A stretch of DNA of 64,000 nt, taken from contig NZ_CP132543.1 in NCBI RefSeq assembly GCF_030845195.1, forward strand, positions 3,923,501 through 3,987,500. Direction: 5' to 3'. Source of the DNA: Sanyastnella coralliicola (lineage in GTDB: Bacteria > Bacteroidota > Bacteroidia > Flavobacteriales_D > Sanyastnellaceae). The notes beneath the pieces were generated by a model. The model saw nothing but the letters and a program-made list of their open reading frames with translations, had not been told where the DNA came from and did not search any database. Each line of letters starts with the position of its first letter. Position 1 is the stretch's first letter. A program made the position numbers and the translations under genes. Below are positions 27,733-36,740 of this stretch, piece by piece.

Positions 27733-29268
27733 TTACAATGGAATGTTTCCGTGTTTCTTTTTCGGTAGGTGCTTCACCTTGTTTTGAAGCATGTCAAATG
27801 CTCGAATGAGCTTCTTGCGAGTCTCGTGCGGTTTGATAACCTCATCCACATAACCTCGCTCAGCTGCTCGGTAAGGGTGAGCGAACATTTCTGCGTATTC
27901 CGCGTCTTTCTCCGCAAGCTTCGCTGCTGGGTCTTCCGCGCTAGCGATTTCTTTACGGAAAATGATCTCAGCCGCACCTTTAGAACCCATAACGGCAATC
28001 TCTGCTGAAGGCCAAGCGTAGTTCATATCGGCACCAATGTGCTTCGAGTTCATTACATCGTATGCACCACCGTAGGCCTTACGCGTAATCACGGTAATAC
28101 GTGGAACGGTTGCTTCACTGAATGCGTAAAGTAGTTTCGCTCCATTCGAAATAATACCATTCCATTCCTGATCAGTTCCAGGGAGGAATCCAGGTACATC
28201 TTCGAAGACCAACAATGGAATATTGAAGGCATCGCAGAATCGCACGAAGCGCGCTGCTTTGTTCGAAGCGGTGATATCAAGAACCCCAGCTAAGTACGCC
28301 GGCTGGTTCGCTACCACACCAATGCTTTTTCCTGCAAGTCGTGCAAAACCAACAACGATGTTCTCACCGTATGATTCGTGCACTTCACAGAAGCTATCTT
28401 CATCGATGACACCATTGATGACATCTTTCATATCGTATGGCTGGTTGGCACTTTCTGGAACAATCTCATCTAAGTGCATACGCGTCTCATCACCTGGCGT
28501 ATAGTCGAGACTAGGCGCAGGTTCTTCACAGTTCTGTGGGACGTAACTCAACACCTCACGCAGCTTGCGCATACAAGCTACCTCGTTGTCTGAAGAGAAG
28601 TGGGTAACACCACTCTTTGTGCTATGCGTAGAGGCTCCACCAAGTTCTTCAGCGGTTACTTCCTCGTGTGTCACTGTCTTGACTACGTTAGGACCGGTCA
28701 CGAACATGTACGAGCTTCCTTCAACCATGAAGATGAAGTCAGTCAGGGCAGGTGAGTACACGGCCCCACCGGCACAAGGCCCCATGATCGCGCTTAGCTG
28801 TGGAATCACCCCACTCGCCTGTACATTGCGGTAGAAGATGTCAGCATAACCACCAAGTGAAACAACGCCCTCTTGAATACGCGCTCCACCTGAATCATTC
28901 AATCCAATCACTGGGGCTCCGTTTTCCATTGCGAGATCCATGATCTTGCAAATCTTCTCCGCATGAGCTTCAGCAAGAGAACCACCCAACACCGTAAAGT
29001 CTTGACTGAAGACGTAAACTAGACGTCCGTTGATCTTACCATATCCTGTGACAACACCATCACCAAGGAACTTCTGCTTGTCTAAGCCAAAGTTGGTAGA
29101 ACGGTGTGTGACGAGGGCTCCCATTTCTTCAAATGAACCTTCATCTAACAGGTATTCAATACGTTCGCGTGCGGTGAGTTTTCCTTTACTGTGCTGCGCT
29201 TCAATGCGCTTTTCGCCTCCACCCAATTTGGCTTCAGCGAGCTTCTGATCGAGTTGCTCGAATTTCAT
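27733..29268 (-). CDS. pccB: Acyl-CoA (propionyl-CoA) carboxylase, carboxyltransferase beta subunit
   Basis: A 511-residue biotin-dependent carboxyltransferase subunit. It matches the propionyl/methylmalonyl-CoA carboxylase beta family in length and in the motifs [78 protein letters not shown] and [17 protein letters not shown]. It transfers carboxyl from biotin to propionyl-CoA, giving methylmalonyl-CoA for the route to succinyl-CoA. The biotin carboxylase/carrier subunit is not in the window. Acetyl-CoA or other acyl-CoA specificity cannot be excluded by eye. The gene appears monocistronic. Confidence 0.93.
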   Translation of the reverse strand: MKFEQLDQKLAEAKLGGGEKRIEAQHSKGKLTARERIEYLLDEGSFEEMGALVTHRSTNFGLDKQKFLGDGVVTGYGKINGRLVYVFSQDFTVLGGSLAEAHAEKICKIMDLAMENGAPVIGLNDSGGARIQEGVVSLGGYADIFYRNVQASGVIPQLSAIMGPCAGGAVYSPALTDFIFMVEGSSYMFVTGPNVVKTVTHEEVTAEELGGASTHSTKSGVTHFSSDNEVACMRKLREVLSYVPQNCEEPAPSLDYTPGDETRMHLDEIVPESANQPYDMKDVINGVIDEDSFCEVHESYGENIVVGFARLAGKSIGVVANQPAYLAGVLDITASNKAARFVRFCDAFNIPLLVFEDVPGFLPGTDQEWNGIISNGAKLLYAFSEATVPRITVITRKAYGGAYDVMNSKHIGADMNYAWPSAEIAVMGSKGAAEIIFRKEIASAEDPAAKLAEKDAEYAEMFAHPYRAAERGYVDEVIKPHETRKKLIRAFDMLQNKVKHLPKKKHGNIPL

Positions 29269-29336
29269 GGGACGAAGATAGGATAAACAACAAACACGAA
29301 TGATAGTCGAAACTTTGAATCACTGGTTTTGGTATT

Positions 29337-29363
29337 CGGCGTCCGGCATCCGGCGTCCGTTTT
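29337..29363. repeat. Short B-type heptad array (minus orientation)
   Basis: On the minus strand: a run of A, then CGGACGCCGGATGCCGGAC, the B block seen at 26451-26680 and 31797-32020. It lies between the pccB start and the end of the 29408 gene. Confidence 0.75.
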
Positions 29364-29407
29364 TTTTAGGCGAAAAGTCTTGGTTACACTTTTCGCAGCC
29401 TTTCATC

Positions 29408-31759
29408 TTATTCCCGCAGTTCATCCAACTCCACTTCTATATACCAATTCGGATTAACCGCCTTTGATAGCAAGGCCTCTTGAAGATTTCTGATGGCCGC
29501 AAGCATCTCTTTACCGTAAATATTTCCGCGATAGCGAACTTCAGAATAGCCCGAGTATTGGTTTAATGTTGAGGAATCAAAACCATGTTCTTCGAGGAGG
29601 TCTCTGAGGTCTTGTGAGGGGATATGGCTTGGGATTTCGAATGTCACGAGGTCGTCAAAGCAAGACTCGTCGTAGTACAATTCGGCGACACGGGCGAGGC
29701 CTTTAATTTGATCGTATTCAAGCAGTTCTTCGAGGATCCATTCGTAATCAGCAGAAGCATTCACTTCAAATTGATAGTAGCCCATATAACTACCGAACTC
29801 GAAGAAGGAAAGCTGAGGGTAGGCAGCCTTGATTTCTTCAATGGCTTCAGAAGGATGGAAGCGCATGTTGGGCAAAATATTCCAATGAATGACGAAACGC
29901 TCGGTCCATTTCACGGGATAGCGCACTCCGTAGGCAGTGTGATAATCATCTCCATCTTCAAGTAGGAACAGGTATACACTTGATTGCGCTGGTAAGAAGT
30001 CATAATTGATATCATAGTATCCCGCTCCATCTTCAGTCCGAATTTCAATATGACGATCACCCTTCTTGAGGTACACGGTTAAGTTTTGTCCTTCATGAAG
30101 GTATTTCACTTGGAGACCATCAATTACGACCTCCGTGATTTTACTTAGACCAATGTTCGGAATGTGAATGCTTAGCTCTTTGATCGTAATCGTATCGGCA
30201 AGGCGTTGATTTCCCTTCCAACGTTTCCAGGTTCCATACTTGTCGCCGGTAACAGTTGATCGAAGTCCATAGCCCACGGGTTGACCATCTTCGGTTGTCT
30301 CTAATTCAAGCACACGGTGTTCCCCTCTGGGAATACGAAAAGCACGATTCCCGTCTTCGTTCACCACCTCATTCTTCGGGTCAGTGATGAAATAATCAAC
30401 GCGAAGCTGGTGCACAGCTCCTTCTCCTAGAGGTAGGTTTAAGTACTGCTCTTCGTGATAGAGCCCCATAGGATTTAGCCACGCAGAATCATTGAAGGCA
30501 ATGGCTTGTGTTCCTCTAGCCGGACAAACCAAATCATAACTCATGGGTTGAGGCTTCGGTTCCTTCCAGTACAGCTCTTCAGTACAAGTGTTTGCGTAAA
30601 TAAAGGTGTCGAGGGCATGGAAATAACCAGCATTACCATTGGTGAATTGTACCGGCAGCACATGAACTTGGCCATCTAACCATTGCACGCAGCGGTAATC
30701 TGTCGTGAATGGTTGAGGTTTCTGTCGGGTACTTTCGTTGGTTGTGACCCAAGTTCTATCTTGGTATTGTTGGGTGGTAATGGTAATCTCTTTTTCGCTA
30801 TCGCGGAATAGCGTGCGTTTCCAGAGCTTGGTGTTCTCGTCAAACCATTCATTACCTACCGTGCAGAGATCGGGAAACACCTCGTATCGGTCTTTGGCTG
30901 AATTGTAGCGCAAATGGATGTACTTCTTCCTACGCAAGCCGTCATAAACAGGCTCATCACGAACGAAAATGCGCAGATCAGGATGAATGGGATTGGGCTG
31001 TTCGAAGATGTCGAGCACCACGTAGTCATTATAGCGTGCGGCGTGGAACTTGATTTCGGCTTCGAAGTCTAGGGTTCTCATTTCACCGGTAAACCAGTTT
31101 CCGTAATCAACACCTTTGATGATGATCATTTGACCTTTGTCTTCTAACACGGAATCAACCCGTATCCTTAATGATCTGAAATCATCGTCTTTGTACTCAT
31201 TCGGCAACCAAATTTCTTCAGGAGTGAATAGACTCCCATCATAGAATGCGATGTGATCTCGTTGAACCAGATAGTCTCCGGTTAAATGGTTCGAACATAA
31301 ATTGATTTTACGATCCGCCTGAATGGAATGGTAAGCGATGCGTGATTCGTTGTTCCATTCGTAATCAACCCTAATCACGTAAACAGGCTTATCGAAAAAG
31401 AGATGCTTCATCTCAGAACGCGGTGGCTTCTGAAGAGGACAAATGTAATCGCCAAGTACCTCAAGGGCATCAAAATCAACCCTTGGCCAATCATGCTTAG
31501 TCCGCTCTTTTTTAGTGTTCTCAATAAAGACCATCTCCTTCCCCTCAACCAGTTGAGGCCTGCGACCAACGGAGTAATGATCTTGATGATACAAGGGTTC
31601 TCCCATAACATCCACCAGGCTAACCTTTTTCACCTTGATGTCTGCTTGCTCATTCCATCGAATGTCAACACAGTACACATCGGTGTAGTAATTGCCACAG
31701 GGTTGGGCAAAAGCCGAAAGGCCGAAGCCCAGGAGTATGCAGAGTAGGAGGTGCCTCAT
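29408..31759 (-). CDS. Large secreted/periplasmic protein of unknown function
   Basis: A 783-residue protein with a signal peptide (MRHLLLCILLGFGLSAFAQ) and no recognisable domain or T9SS C-terminal signal. The N-terminal half is rich in charged beta-strand-like segments (RRPQLVEGKEMVFIE, DDFRSLRIRVDSVLEDKG). Residues about 560-620 look like an Ig-like region (SKITEVVIDGLQVKYLH, VYLKKGDRHIEIR). The last 150 residues contain two units resembling small alpha/beta repeats (SFFEFGSYMGYYQFEVNASA; YSEVRYRGNIYGKEMLAAIR). It probably stays in the periplasm or on the outer membrane. It is alone between two repeat-bearing gaps; I cannot suggest a function. Confidence 0.8.
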   Translation of the reverse strand: MRHLLLCILLGFGLSAFAQPCGNYYTDVYCVDIRWNEQADIKVKKVSLVDVMGEPLYHQDHYSVGRRPQLVEGKEMVFIENTKKERTKHDWPRVDFDALEVLGDYICPLQKPPRSEMKHLFFDKPVYVIRVDYEWNNESRIAYHSIQADRKINLCSNHLTGDYLVQRDHIAFYDGSLFTPEEIWLPNEYKDDDFRSLRIRVDSVLEDKGQMIIIKGVDYGNWFTGEMRTLDFEAEIKFHAARYNDYVVLDIFEQPNPIHPDLRIFVRDEPVYDGLRRKKYIHLRYNSAKDRYEVFPDLCTVGNEWFDENTKLWKRTLFRDSEKEITITTQQYQDRTWVTTNESTRQKPQPFTTDYRCVQWLDGQVHVLPVQFTNGNAGYFHALDTFIYANTCTEELYWKEPKPQPMSYDLVCPARGTQAIAFNDSAWLNPMGLYHEEQYLNLPLGEGAVHQLRVDYFITDPKNEVVNEDGNRAFRIPRGEHRVLELETTEDGQPVGYGLRSTVTGDKYGTWKRWKGNQRLADTITIKELSIHIPNIGLSKITEVVIDGLQVKYLHEGQNLTVYLKKGDRHIEIRTEDGAGYYDINYDFLPAQSSVYLFLLEDGDDYHTAYGVRYPVKWTERFVIHWNILPNMRFHPSEAIEEIKAAYPQLSFFEFGSYMGYYQFEVNASADYEWILEELLEYDQIKGLARVAELYYDESCFDDLVTFEIPSHIPSQDLRDLLEEHGFDSSTLNQYSGYSEVRYRGNIYGKEMLAAIRNLQEALLSKAVNPNWYIEVELDELRE

Positions 31760-31796
31760 GGTGTTCTGTACACTTGAGGTGAAGGTACGTTCAAAT

Positions 31797-32020
31797 GGTG
31801 GACGGTGGACAGTGGACAGTGGACGGTGGACGGAATGTGGAATGTGGAACGCGGATTGCGGATCGCGGTGATTTTGCCTTTAGGAAAACGGACGCCGGAA
31901 CAGGAATGCAGATCGCGGTGGTACCAAGTGTAGCTAAACGGACGCCGGATGCCGGATGCCGGAAAAAGTAGACTGTGGACCGTTGACGGTAGACGGATTA
32001 ATTTTGTCCACCGTCCACTA
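31797..32020. repeat. Heptad array with drifting word
   Basis: Eleven consecutive 7-bp units fill 31797-31873 without a phase break; the word moves from GGTGGAC through AGTGGAC, GGAATGT and GGAACGC to GGATCGC and GGTGATT. After a spacer, B words (GGACGCC, GGATGCC) recur at 31889-31963, and GGTAGAC/GGTGGAC-type words run on to the stop codon of the GldM-like gene at 32018. Confidence 0.85.
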
Positions 32021-32653
32021 TACCACCTTCAACCCCAAGTTAGCGACTTCTCGTTTCTCACCTCCAGGCATCAGAGCCACGATGTTGATGAAACGCACTA
32101 CCTCTCCTCGTTTGGTTTTTTTGAGGAGGGCTTTCATTTCCGCCGTGAGGCGATTAGAAGTAGAAGACTTAACGATGTATCCCCCTTCGGGAGACATGAC
32201 GACCATATCAAAGGCGACTACTTTGGTGTTGATGATATAGTCGAAGTTTTGCATTTCAGCTCGAATCCCGGCTGCAACCATTAAATCTGGTTTGCTGATG
32301 GTATGGTCATTCGGTTTTTTACCAGCAAATGAAGGTACAGGGTCGGGAACACTCTTCACTCGGAAGTAGTATTCATCTTGAGCTAAAGTATCGCCATTTA
32401 CCACGGCACTGATAGTCAGTATTGCCTGATTACCTTCTTGAGCCAAGATGGTATAATCGCACCCCTTCCCATCAAAGAGTGCGCCTTCACATTTTACGCG
32501 TAGCTGCTCGCAGTCGTATCCGGGCATCGCGATGGAAATTGGGTTTTCGACATGACGGTAGATGAGATTCATCATCGGATTACTCACTACAGGTTTCTGT
32601 CCGCAAACTCCAATAATTAGAAAAAAGAAAATGACGGTAAAAAGAGCTCTCAT
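32018..32653 (-). CDS. Orphan GldM C-terminal-domain protein (periplasmic)
   Basis: A 211-residue protein starting at 32653 with a signal peptide (MRALFTVIFFFLIIGVCGQ). The rest matches the periplasmic D3-D4 part of the T9SS/gliding motor protein GldM/PorM: VSNPMMNLIYRHVENPISIA, then YYFRVKSVPDPVPSFAGK, RAEMQNFDYIINTKVVAFDM and FINIVALMPGG. The cytoplasmic tail, membrane helix and D1-D2 domains of GldM are absent, so it cannot transmit force from GldL. It may bind GldK/GldN-like partners or be a standalone use of the fold. It is 61 bp after the DUF1801 gene on the same strand. Confidence 0.82.
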   Translation of the reverse strand: MRALFTVIFFFLIIGVCGQKPVVSNPMMNLIYRHVENPISIAMPGYDCEQLRVKCEGALFDGKGCDYTILAQEGNQAILTISAVVNGDTLAQDEYYFRVKSVPDPVPSFAGKKPNDHTISKPDLMVAAGIRAEMQNFDYIINTKVVAFDMVVMSPEGGYIVKSSTSNRLTAEMKALLKKTKRGEVVRFINIVALMPGGEKREVANLGLKVV

Positions 32654-32689
32654 GAAGGCAGTGATATTATGTGGATGGAAATGGTCATG

Positions 32690-32730
32690 TCGTTCAACAT
32701 TCAACGTTCCCCGGTCAACTATTGACAGAT
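32690..32730 (-). repeat. Degenerate GTTGAAC-type repeat at the end of the DUF1801 gene
   Basis: On the minus strand the stop codon is embedded in AATAGTTGACCGGGGAACG and followed by GTTGAAT, GTTGAAC: about three GTTGANN words with imperfect spacing. Confidence 0.45.
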
Positions 32731-33119
32731 TTCTTGATCATCACTTTCAACACCTCTTGATCAATGTCGGCCAATTTGTTGATGTATAAGCACCCTGCAC
32801 CATGCTTGCATTTGCCGAGTTTGGAAACGAGTTCTTGCTCACTCTTAAGATCGAGCATGAGGTAGAGGGTAATCTTAGATTTACGAGGAGCAAAGCCCAC
32901 TTTAAACCACTCGTATTCCTGCTTGCTTCCTTTCCGTTGGTAGGTGTACTTGCCAAAGCCAACAATGAAATTGTCGCCCCAGATTTTAGCGGGGGCACCA
33001 GAGATTTCTTCCATCATCGATCGGATGACCCGAGCATCGGCTTGCTTTGAGGCATTCTCTATGCTGTCGATAAAAGCGTCAACGTTCTTATTGGTTTCTT
33101 GAGTTGCGAGTCCTGACAT
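32715..33119 (-). CDS. DUF1801 (YdhG-like) family protein
   Basis: A 134-residue cytoplasmic protein of the DUF1801/YdhG-like fold. Recognisable features are the N-terminal helices (NVDAFIDSIENASKQADARV), the central KIWGDNFIVGFGKYTYQRKG strand region, WFKVGFAPRKSKITLYLM and the C-terminal YINKLADIDQEVLKVMIKKS. Family members are widespread; the biochemical function is not established and some appear iron- or ligand-related by structure only. The upstream gap holds heptad repeats (33133-33165). It is followed by the orphan GldM-domain gene, and the two may share a transcript. Confidence 0.88.
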   Translation of the reverse strand: MSGLATQETNKNVDAFIDSIENASKQADARVIRSMMEEISGAPAKIWGDNFIVGFGKYTYQRKGSKQEYEWFKVGFAPRKSKITLYLMLDLKSEQELVSKLGKCKHGAGCLYINKLADIDQEVLKVMIKKSVNS

Positions 33120-33132
33120 AAGTTGAAGATAG

Positions 33133-33325
33133 GGATGTAGGCGGTAGGCTGTATGCTGTACGCTGTTTTTTTTGAATGGCGAATGGGCTAAATGGCAAAA
33201 AGGCGAACGGGCAAATTGTGGTAAACAAAAAGGGCTGCCTCATGAGACAGCCCATTATTAATTCATTCAAGTATTTCGCCTAACGCCTAACGCCTAACGC
33301 CTAACGCCTAACGCCTAACGCCTTA
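33133..33325. repeat. Heptad arrays with (CGCCTAA) microsatellite and intervening hairpin
   Basis: 33133-33165 reads GGTAGGC, TGTATGC, TGTACGC-type words, followed by degenerate GAATGGC/AAATGGC words to about 33215. At 33277-33318 there are six perfect CGCCTAA copies, then one CGCCTTA, whose TTA is the stop codon (33323-33325) of the minus-strand gene. Read on the minus strand the array is (GGCGTTA)n. Confidence 0.9.
33223..33253 (-). terminator. Terminator of the 33323-33547 gene
   Basis: Hairpin GGGCTGCCT C..G AGACAGCCC (33232-33253, one mismatch) with an A-rich tract at 33223-33231, giving a U-tract on the minus-strand RNA. The heptad array lies between the stop codon and this terminator, so it is transcribed. 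Confidence 0.7.
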
Positions 33326-33547
33326 ATTGAAGGATACCTTAATCAGATTCTTAATTCCAGCGGCTCCCCAGAAAATGAGTGTTCCAATGATCAGGTGAAC
33401 CATGTATGCTGAGAACCAGCTTCCTGCGGCATCAAAGTGCCATCCGTATTCGTTCACTAATGTCCAGTCGTTGATGATCATGTATGACCATATAGCCTTT
33501 GTATAGACCACAACGCAGACGACGTATGTTTTAAATAGACTGTTCAT
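33323..33547 (-). CDS. Small membrane protein, two predicted spans
   Basis: A 74-residue protein with hydrophobic segments at about 5-27 (TYVVCVVVYTKAIWSYMII) and 48-66 (VHLIIGTLIFWGAAGI). Between them is an aromatic-rich loop (WTLVNEYGWHFDAAGSWFSA). I recognise no family. Translation looks genuine because composition and span spacing are protein-like and the reading frame ends exactly at the border of a repeat array. It may be a small inner-membrane subunit; nothing nearby suggests a partner. Confidence 0.6.
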   Translation of the reverse strand: MNSLFKTYVVCVVVYTKAIWSYMIINDWTLVNEYGWHFDAAGSWFSAYMVHLIIGTLIFWGAAGIKNLIKVSFN

Positions 33548-33733
33548 ATCAATGCAGTGTTGTGATTATCAATTCTGTTCATCCAGTAAACACGGGGTGT
33601 TTCTAGATCTTTTTAAAACCTCGAAACGTGGTATTCACTTTATTCAACAGGCTCGATTCAAATGCTATGAATGAACTACTAGAGATAGTGCGAAAACTGT
33701 GCCATTTTCGCTTAGAAGACATTGATTTCGTGC

Positions 33734-35461
33734 TTACTGGATCTTAAGCCAGCGTTTGGAAAGTCGAAAATTGGTGCTATGGACAACGATTTGGTAACAG
33801 CCTGCGTCCCATTCCTCAACTTGAATCTCAGTTCTTCTATTCAATAGAGACTCATAGACTATTTGTCCTTGAAGGTTGTAAATGGAAATAAGCAGATCGG
33901 ATCCATTAAATGAATCTGGAGATTCGATAATCAACTTATCCGAACCTGGGTTAGGGTAGATACCCAGGGCGGGGTCTAAGCGATGCTCGTCCGTGTAGAC
34001 GAAGTTAGAATTCATCATTAGAAGGAACCCATCCTGCTGCGACTGCGCATCTAAGTTCAGGGAGCCTGCGAATGGATTGAAGTCTACTTCTTCTTCAAAG
34101 GAACCAACTGCCACTATTTTGCCGTTCGAGTCGGAAACAATGCTGTTTCCATAGTCTTGACCAGGACCACCAGCTGTTCCAGCCCAGTTCAAGGAGCCAT
34201 CGAGTTCGAGTTCAGCCCAAAAGACGTCTTCGTTCCCGTTCGAGTTGAGACCGACTGCGTTTCCACCTTCTCCGAGGTTCAAGTCTGTTGAGAAGTACCC
34301 CGTTATTAAGAGTGAATTCGATGCGCGGACGTCAACATTTAAGCCATAATCGAGTCCTGAACCGGAGAAAATTCGATGCCAGTCGAGGACCCCATCGGGG
34401 TTGATTCGTGCAACAAGAATATCGTTCCCAAAAGGTTCAGGAGATTCAATAAGGATGTTTTCTGCACTGGGGTTATAAACGACTGCATTATCGAAGGTAG
34501 CCGTGAAGTAGAGGTTGTCTTGATTATCTACCCCACTATCGAATACGAAGCCTTGATCGAATCCATTCTCGTTGGTAGCCAGGATGTCAAGGGAAATGAA
34601 GTCTCCATTTGAGTTGTAATGAATGATGTAAATGTCAAAAGCGAATCCTGCATCCACCCCTATTTCGTCTGAAGGATCTGGAGTTAGTTGTCCGGTGTAT
34701 TCTCCTAAGACTACGATGTCGTTGTTACTCAAGATGCTTATGGAACGGCCATAATTCTCGCCGTCTGGTTGACTTTCTATTTGTCGAGCCCACAACAAAT
34801 TTCCATTGGGATCGAGTTTTTGAATGAAAGTGTGGGTGTATGGATTGATATCATCTGACGGAATGAAAAACTCATCAGGTCCTGGATCAAAGTCAATTTG
34901 ATAATTGAATTGACCAGTGACGTAGAGGTTGTCGTCGTTGTCGACTGCGATGTCTCTTGCGAAGTCATTCACTCCAAGTGGTTGAGAGTATCCCCAGAGT
35001 AATTCACCTGCGGCATTCAATTTGACGACAAATGAAACCACTTGACTGGAGAATCCTTGAATCCAAGTCTCAGCCGGCCCCGGATCAATGTCGAGGCTAT
35101 CTAGAAACAAACCGAGCGCATAGATATTCCCTTGTGAATCGCAGGCAAGGTCGGTACAAAAGGTGTTCGTAGGAGAGAAAAAGGCACCGGCCCATTGAAG
35201 CTCACCATCGAAATTTAGCTTTCGGACATACCCAGAGCTGAGACCAGTAGAGGTGATGAGGTTTTCGCTCGCCGATGGATCAAAATCAACTTCGCCGTCG
35301 AAGGCACCAGCCGTGATGATATTGTCTTGGTTGTCGATGGCCACAGAAGTTTCTTGCCCTCGTGCTTCACCCCCAAGGCTGAAAGCATTTAGAAAATCGG
35401 GGTCTTGTGAGTAGGAAGTGAAGAGTAGAAATGTCAGAAAAAAAGAGAGTGCTAATTTCAT
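33734..35461 (-). CDS. Secreted beta-propeller (SBBP-like) protein with T9SS type A domain
   Basis: A 575-residue protein. The ATG at 35461 starts the signal peptide MKLALSFFLTFLLFTSYSQ; an upstream in-frame start at 35509 adds a non-signal-like extension. Residues 25-480 consist of repeated propeller blades with the words VAIDNQDNIITAGAF, CDSQGNIYALGLF, DNDDNLYVTGQF and DSNGKIVAVGSFEEEVDFNP, alternating with DFDPG/DPGP metal-binding-like loops. The final 85 residues are a T9SS type A domain (LGIYPNPGSDKLIIESPDSF ... AGCYQIVVHS). It should be exported to the surface or medium. The function of these SBBP proteins is unknown. It is divergent from the 35527 gene. Confidence 0.87.
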   Translation of the reverse strand: MKLALSFFLTFLLFTSYSQDPDFLNAFSLGGEARGQETSVAIDNQDNIITAGAFDGEVDFDPSASENLITSTGLSSGYVRKLNFDGELQWAGAFFSPTNTFCTDLACDSQGNIYALGLFLDSLDIDPGPAETWIQGFSSQVVSFVVKLNAAGELLWGYSQPLGVNDFARDIAVDNDDNLYVTGQFNYQIDFDPGPDEFFIPSDDINPYTHTFIQKLDPNGNLLWARQIESQPDGENYGRSISILSNNDIVVLGEYTGQLTPDPSDEIGVDAGFAFDIYIIHYNSNGDFISLDILATNENGFDQGFVFDSGVDNQDNLYFTATFDNAVVYNPSAENILIESPEPFGNDILVARINPDGVLDWHRIFSGSGLDYGLNVDVRASNSLLITGYFSTDLNLGEGGNAVGLNSNGNEDVFWAELELDGSLNWAGTAGGPGQDYGNSIVSDSNGKIVAVGSFEEEVDFNPFAGSLNLDAQSQQDGFLLMMNSNFVYTDEHRLDPALGIYPNPGSDKLIIESPDSFNGSDLLISIYNLQGQIVYESLLNRRTEIQVEEWDAGCYQIVVHSTNFRLSKRWLKIQ

Positions 35462-35526
35462 CAGTATAGTGCTTGCTCGAATGTACTCAATTGGGGAAGA
35501 GCAAATCATGATTAACTTGAAGAAGT

Positions 35527-36081
35527 ATGAGTATTGAAGTTGAAGAGGGAATTCCGATTAACTCATGGTGGGTCAAAGGCTTTATTGATATCGCTCAAGC
35601 ATGGGAAGGTATCGCTAGCGAAAACCAGGTGGATATTGAGGGTCGAGTAAATGCGTACGAGGTGCGCTTTAATTTGAGTATCGAGAACTTCGTGATTTCC
35701 GGTTTAAGGAAGCAAGCTAATATCCAAAGTGGCTTAAATACTAAGTCAAGTCCGTACAGTGAAGTGGTTGAGATATCCAGCAAATTCATCGACAGTCCAG
35801 CAAGGCAATTGTGGTTGTTCGAACGTTCATTTGCTAACAGACTCAGATTTTTCCTGAATCGCAAGTCACATATGATGATAGAGAATCATATGTATTGGAC
35901 AAACGAGTACAATTCCGAGTCGGAACAAGCAATTAGAAAGCTCATGCAAACGTTTAAAGTAGACTACCTCTCAATTAGAAAGGGACAGCTGTCATTGCGG
36001 CTGTTAAGTATGCCAAGTACCTTCGAACAGGTACAAGCGGTACTCAACGCCTGTCAAATCATCAATGGAAGCAATCAATGA
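35527..36081 (+). CDS. Cytoplasmic protein of unknown function
   Basis: A 184-residue protein without signal peptide or membrane span. It has an N-terminal mixed segment (WWVKGFIDIAQAWEGIASEN), a beta-rich centre (VNAYEVRFNLSIENFVISGL) and a basic helical C-terminal half (LFERSFANRLRFFLNRKSHM). No family is recognised. The stop overlaps the start of the next gene (ATGA at 36078-36081), so the two are translationally coupled. Codon usage is somewhat more AT-rich than in neighbouring genes. Confidence 0.6.
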   Translation: MSIEVEEGIPINSWWVKGFIDIAQAWEGIASENQVDIEGRVNAYEVRFNLSIENFVISGLRKQANIQSGLNTKSSPYSEVVEISSKFIDSPARQLWLFERSFANRLRFFLNRKSHMMIENHMYWTNEYNSESEQAIRKLMQTFKVDYLSIRKGQLSLRLLSMPSTFEQVQAVLNACQIINGSNQ

Positions 36082-36671
36082 TTAGAAAAGTACTCGTATT
36101 CACAGGGATCCTCATCCTGGCTCCCGTGATTGCCGCGTTGTATGGGGTGGTGCATGATCAGATTACTTATTCCATCTCGAACGAGTACTACACTAAGTTT
36201 AAGTTCATTCAGTTCCGTATGATGGAAATGGGCATGGGAGAAAACATCGGAACAGAAGAACGTCCGGAAATCATCCTCAAGAACCCTCGACTAGGAGCGG
36301 CTTACGTAGGTGCTATGGCCACTTGGTGGGTTGGTGTCATCATCGGTGCGATTTTAGCCATGGTCGGACTCCTCCATAAGAACCACCGGAATATGTGGAA
36401 GACCACCCTTCAGGCCTTGGTTCTGACGATGGTCATCGCCCTAGTCACGGGCCTTATTGGATTAGGTGTCGGGTCTACATACGAAGCATCTCCCGGCTGG
36501 TTTATTCCAGACTATCTCGAGCATCCACAACGTTTTATCATGGTAGGCTCTATGCACAATTTCAGCTATCTCGGTGGTGGTGTGGGGTTGTTGGCAGGGA
36601 TGTTTTTTAGTCTGAAACGAAGAGCCTCTTTAAAGCGTGATAGTATGATCAGTCCGCCTGAGGCGGGATAG
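36078..36671 (+). CDS. Four-span membrane protein of unknown function
   Basis: A 197-residue protein with predicted spans at about 5-25 (VLVFTGILILAPVIAALYGV), 78-98 (MATWWVGVIIGAILAMVGLL), 108-130 (LQALVLTMVIALVTGLIGLG) and 160-180. The start is the ATG overlapping the upstream stop. The last residues (DSMISPPEAG) and the TAG stop are encoded by a dispersed repeat (TCCGCC-TGA-GGCGG hairpin unit), so the original C-terminus may have been replaced. No family assignment; it probably works with the coupled upstream protein. Confidence 0.7.
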   Translation: MIRKVLVFTGILILAPVIAALYGVVHDQITYSISNEYYTKFKFIQFRMMEMGMGENIGTEERPEIILKNPRLGAAYVGAMATWWVGVIIGAILAMVGLLHKNHRNMWKTTLQALVLTMVIALVTGLIGLGVGSTYEASPGWFIPDYLEHPQRFIMVGSMHNFSYLGGGVGLLAGMFFSLKRRASLKRDSMISPPEAG

Positions 36672-36716
36672 CATGGATAGCATGGTTAGTCCGCCTTAGG
36701 CGGAAAGCATGATTAG
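36638..36716. repeat. Two copies of a GTCCGCC-TNA-GGCGG hairpin element
   Basis: Copy 1 (ATCAGTCCGCCTGAGGCGG) lies inside the end of the 36078 gene; copy 2 (GTTAGTCCGCCTTAGGCGG) follows at about 36688. Both have CATG(G/A)NTAG-like flanks. Each hairpin has a 5-6 bp GC stem and a 3-nt loop. Confidence 0.75.
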
Positions 36717-36740
36717 CTTAGAATCGGTCCACGGTCAGAG

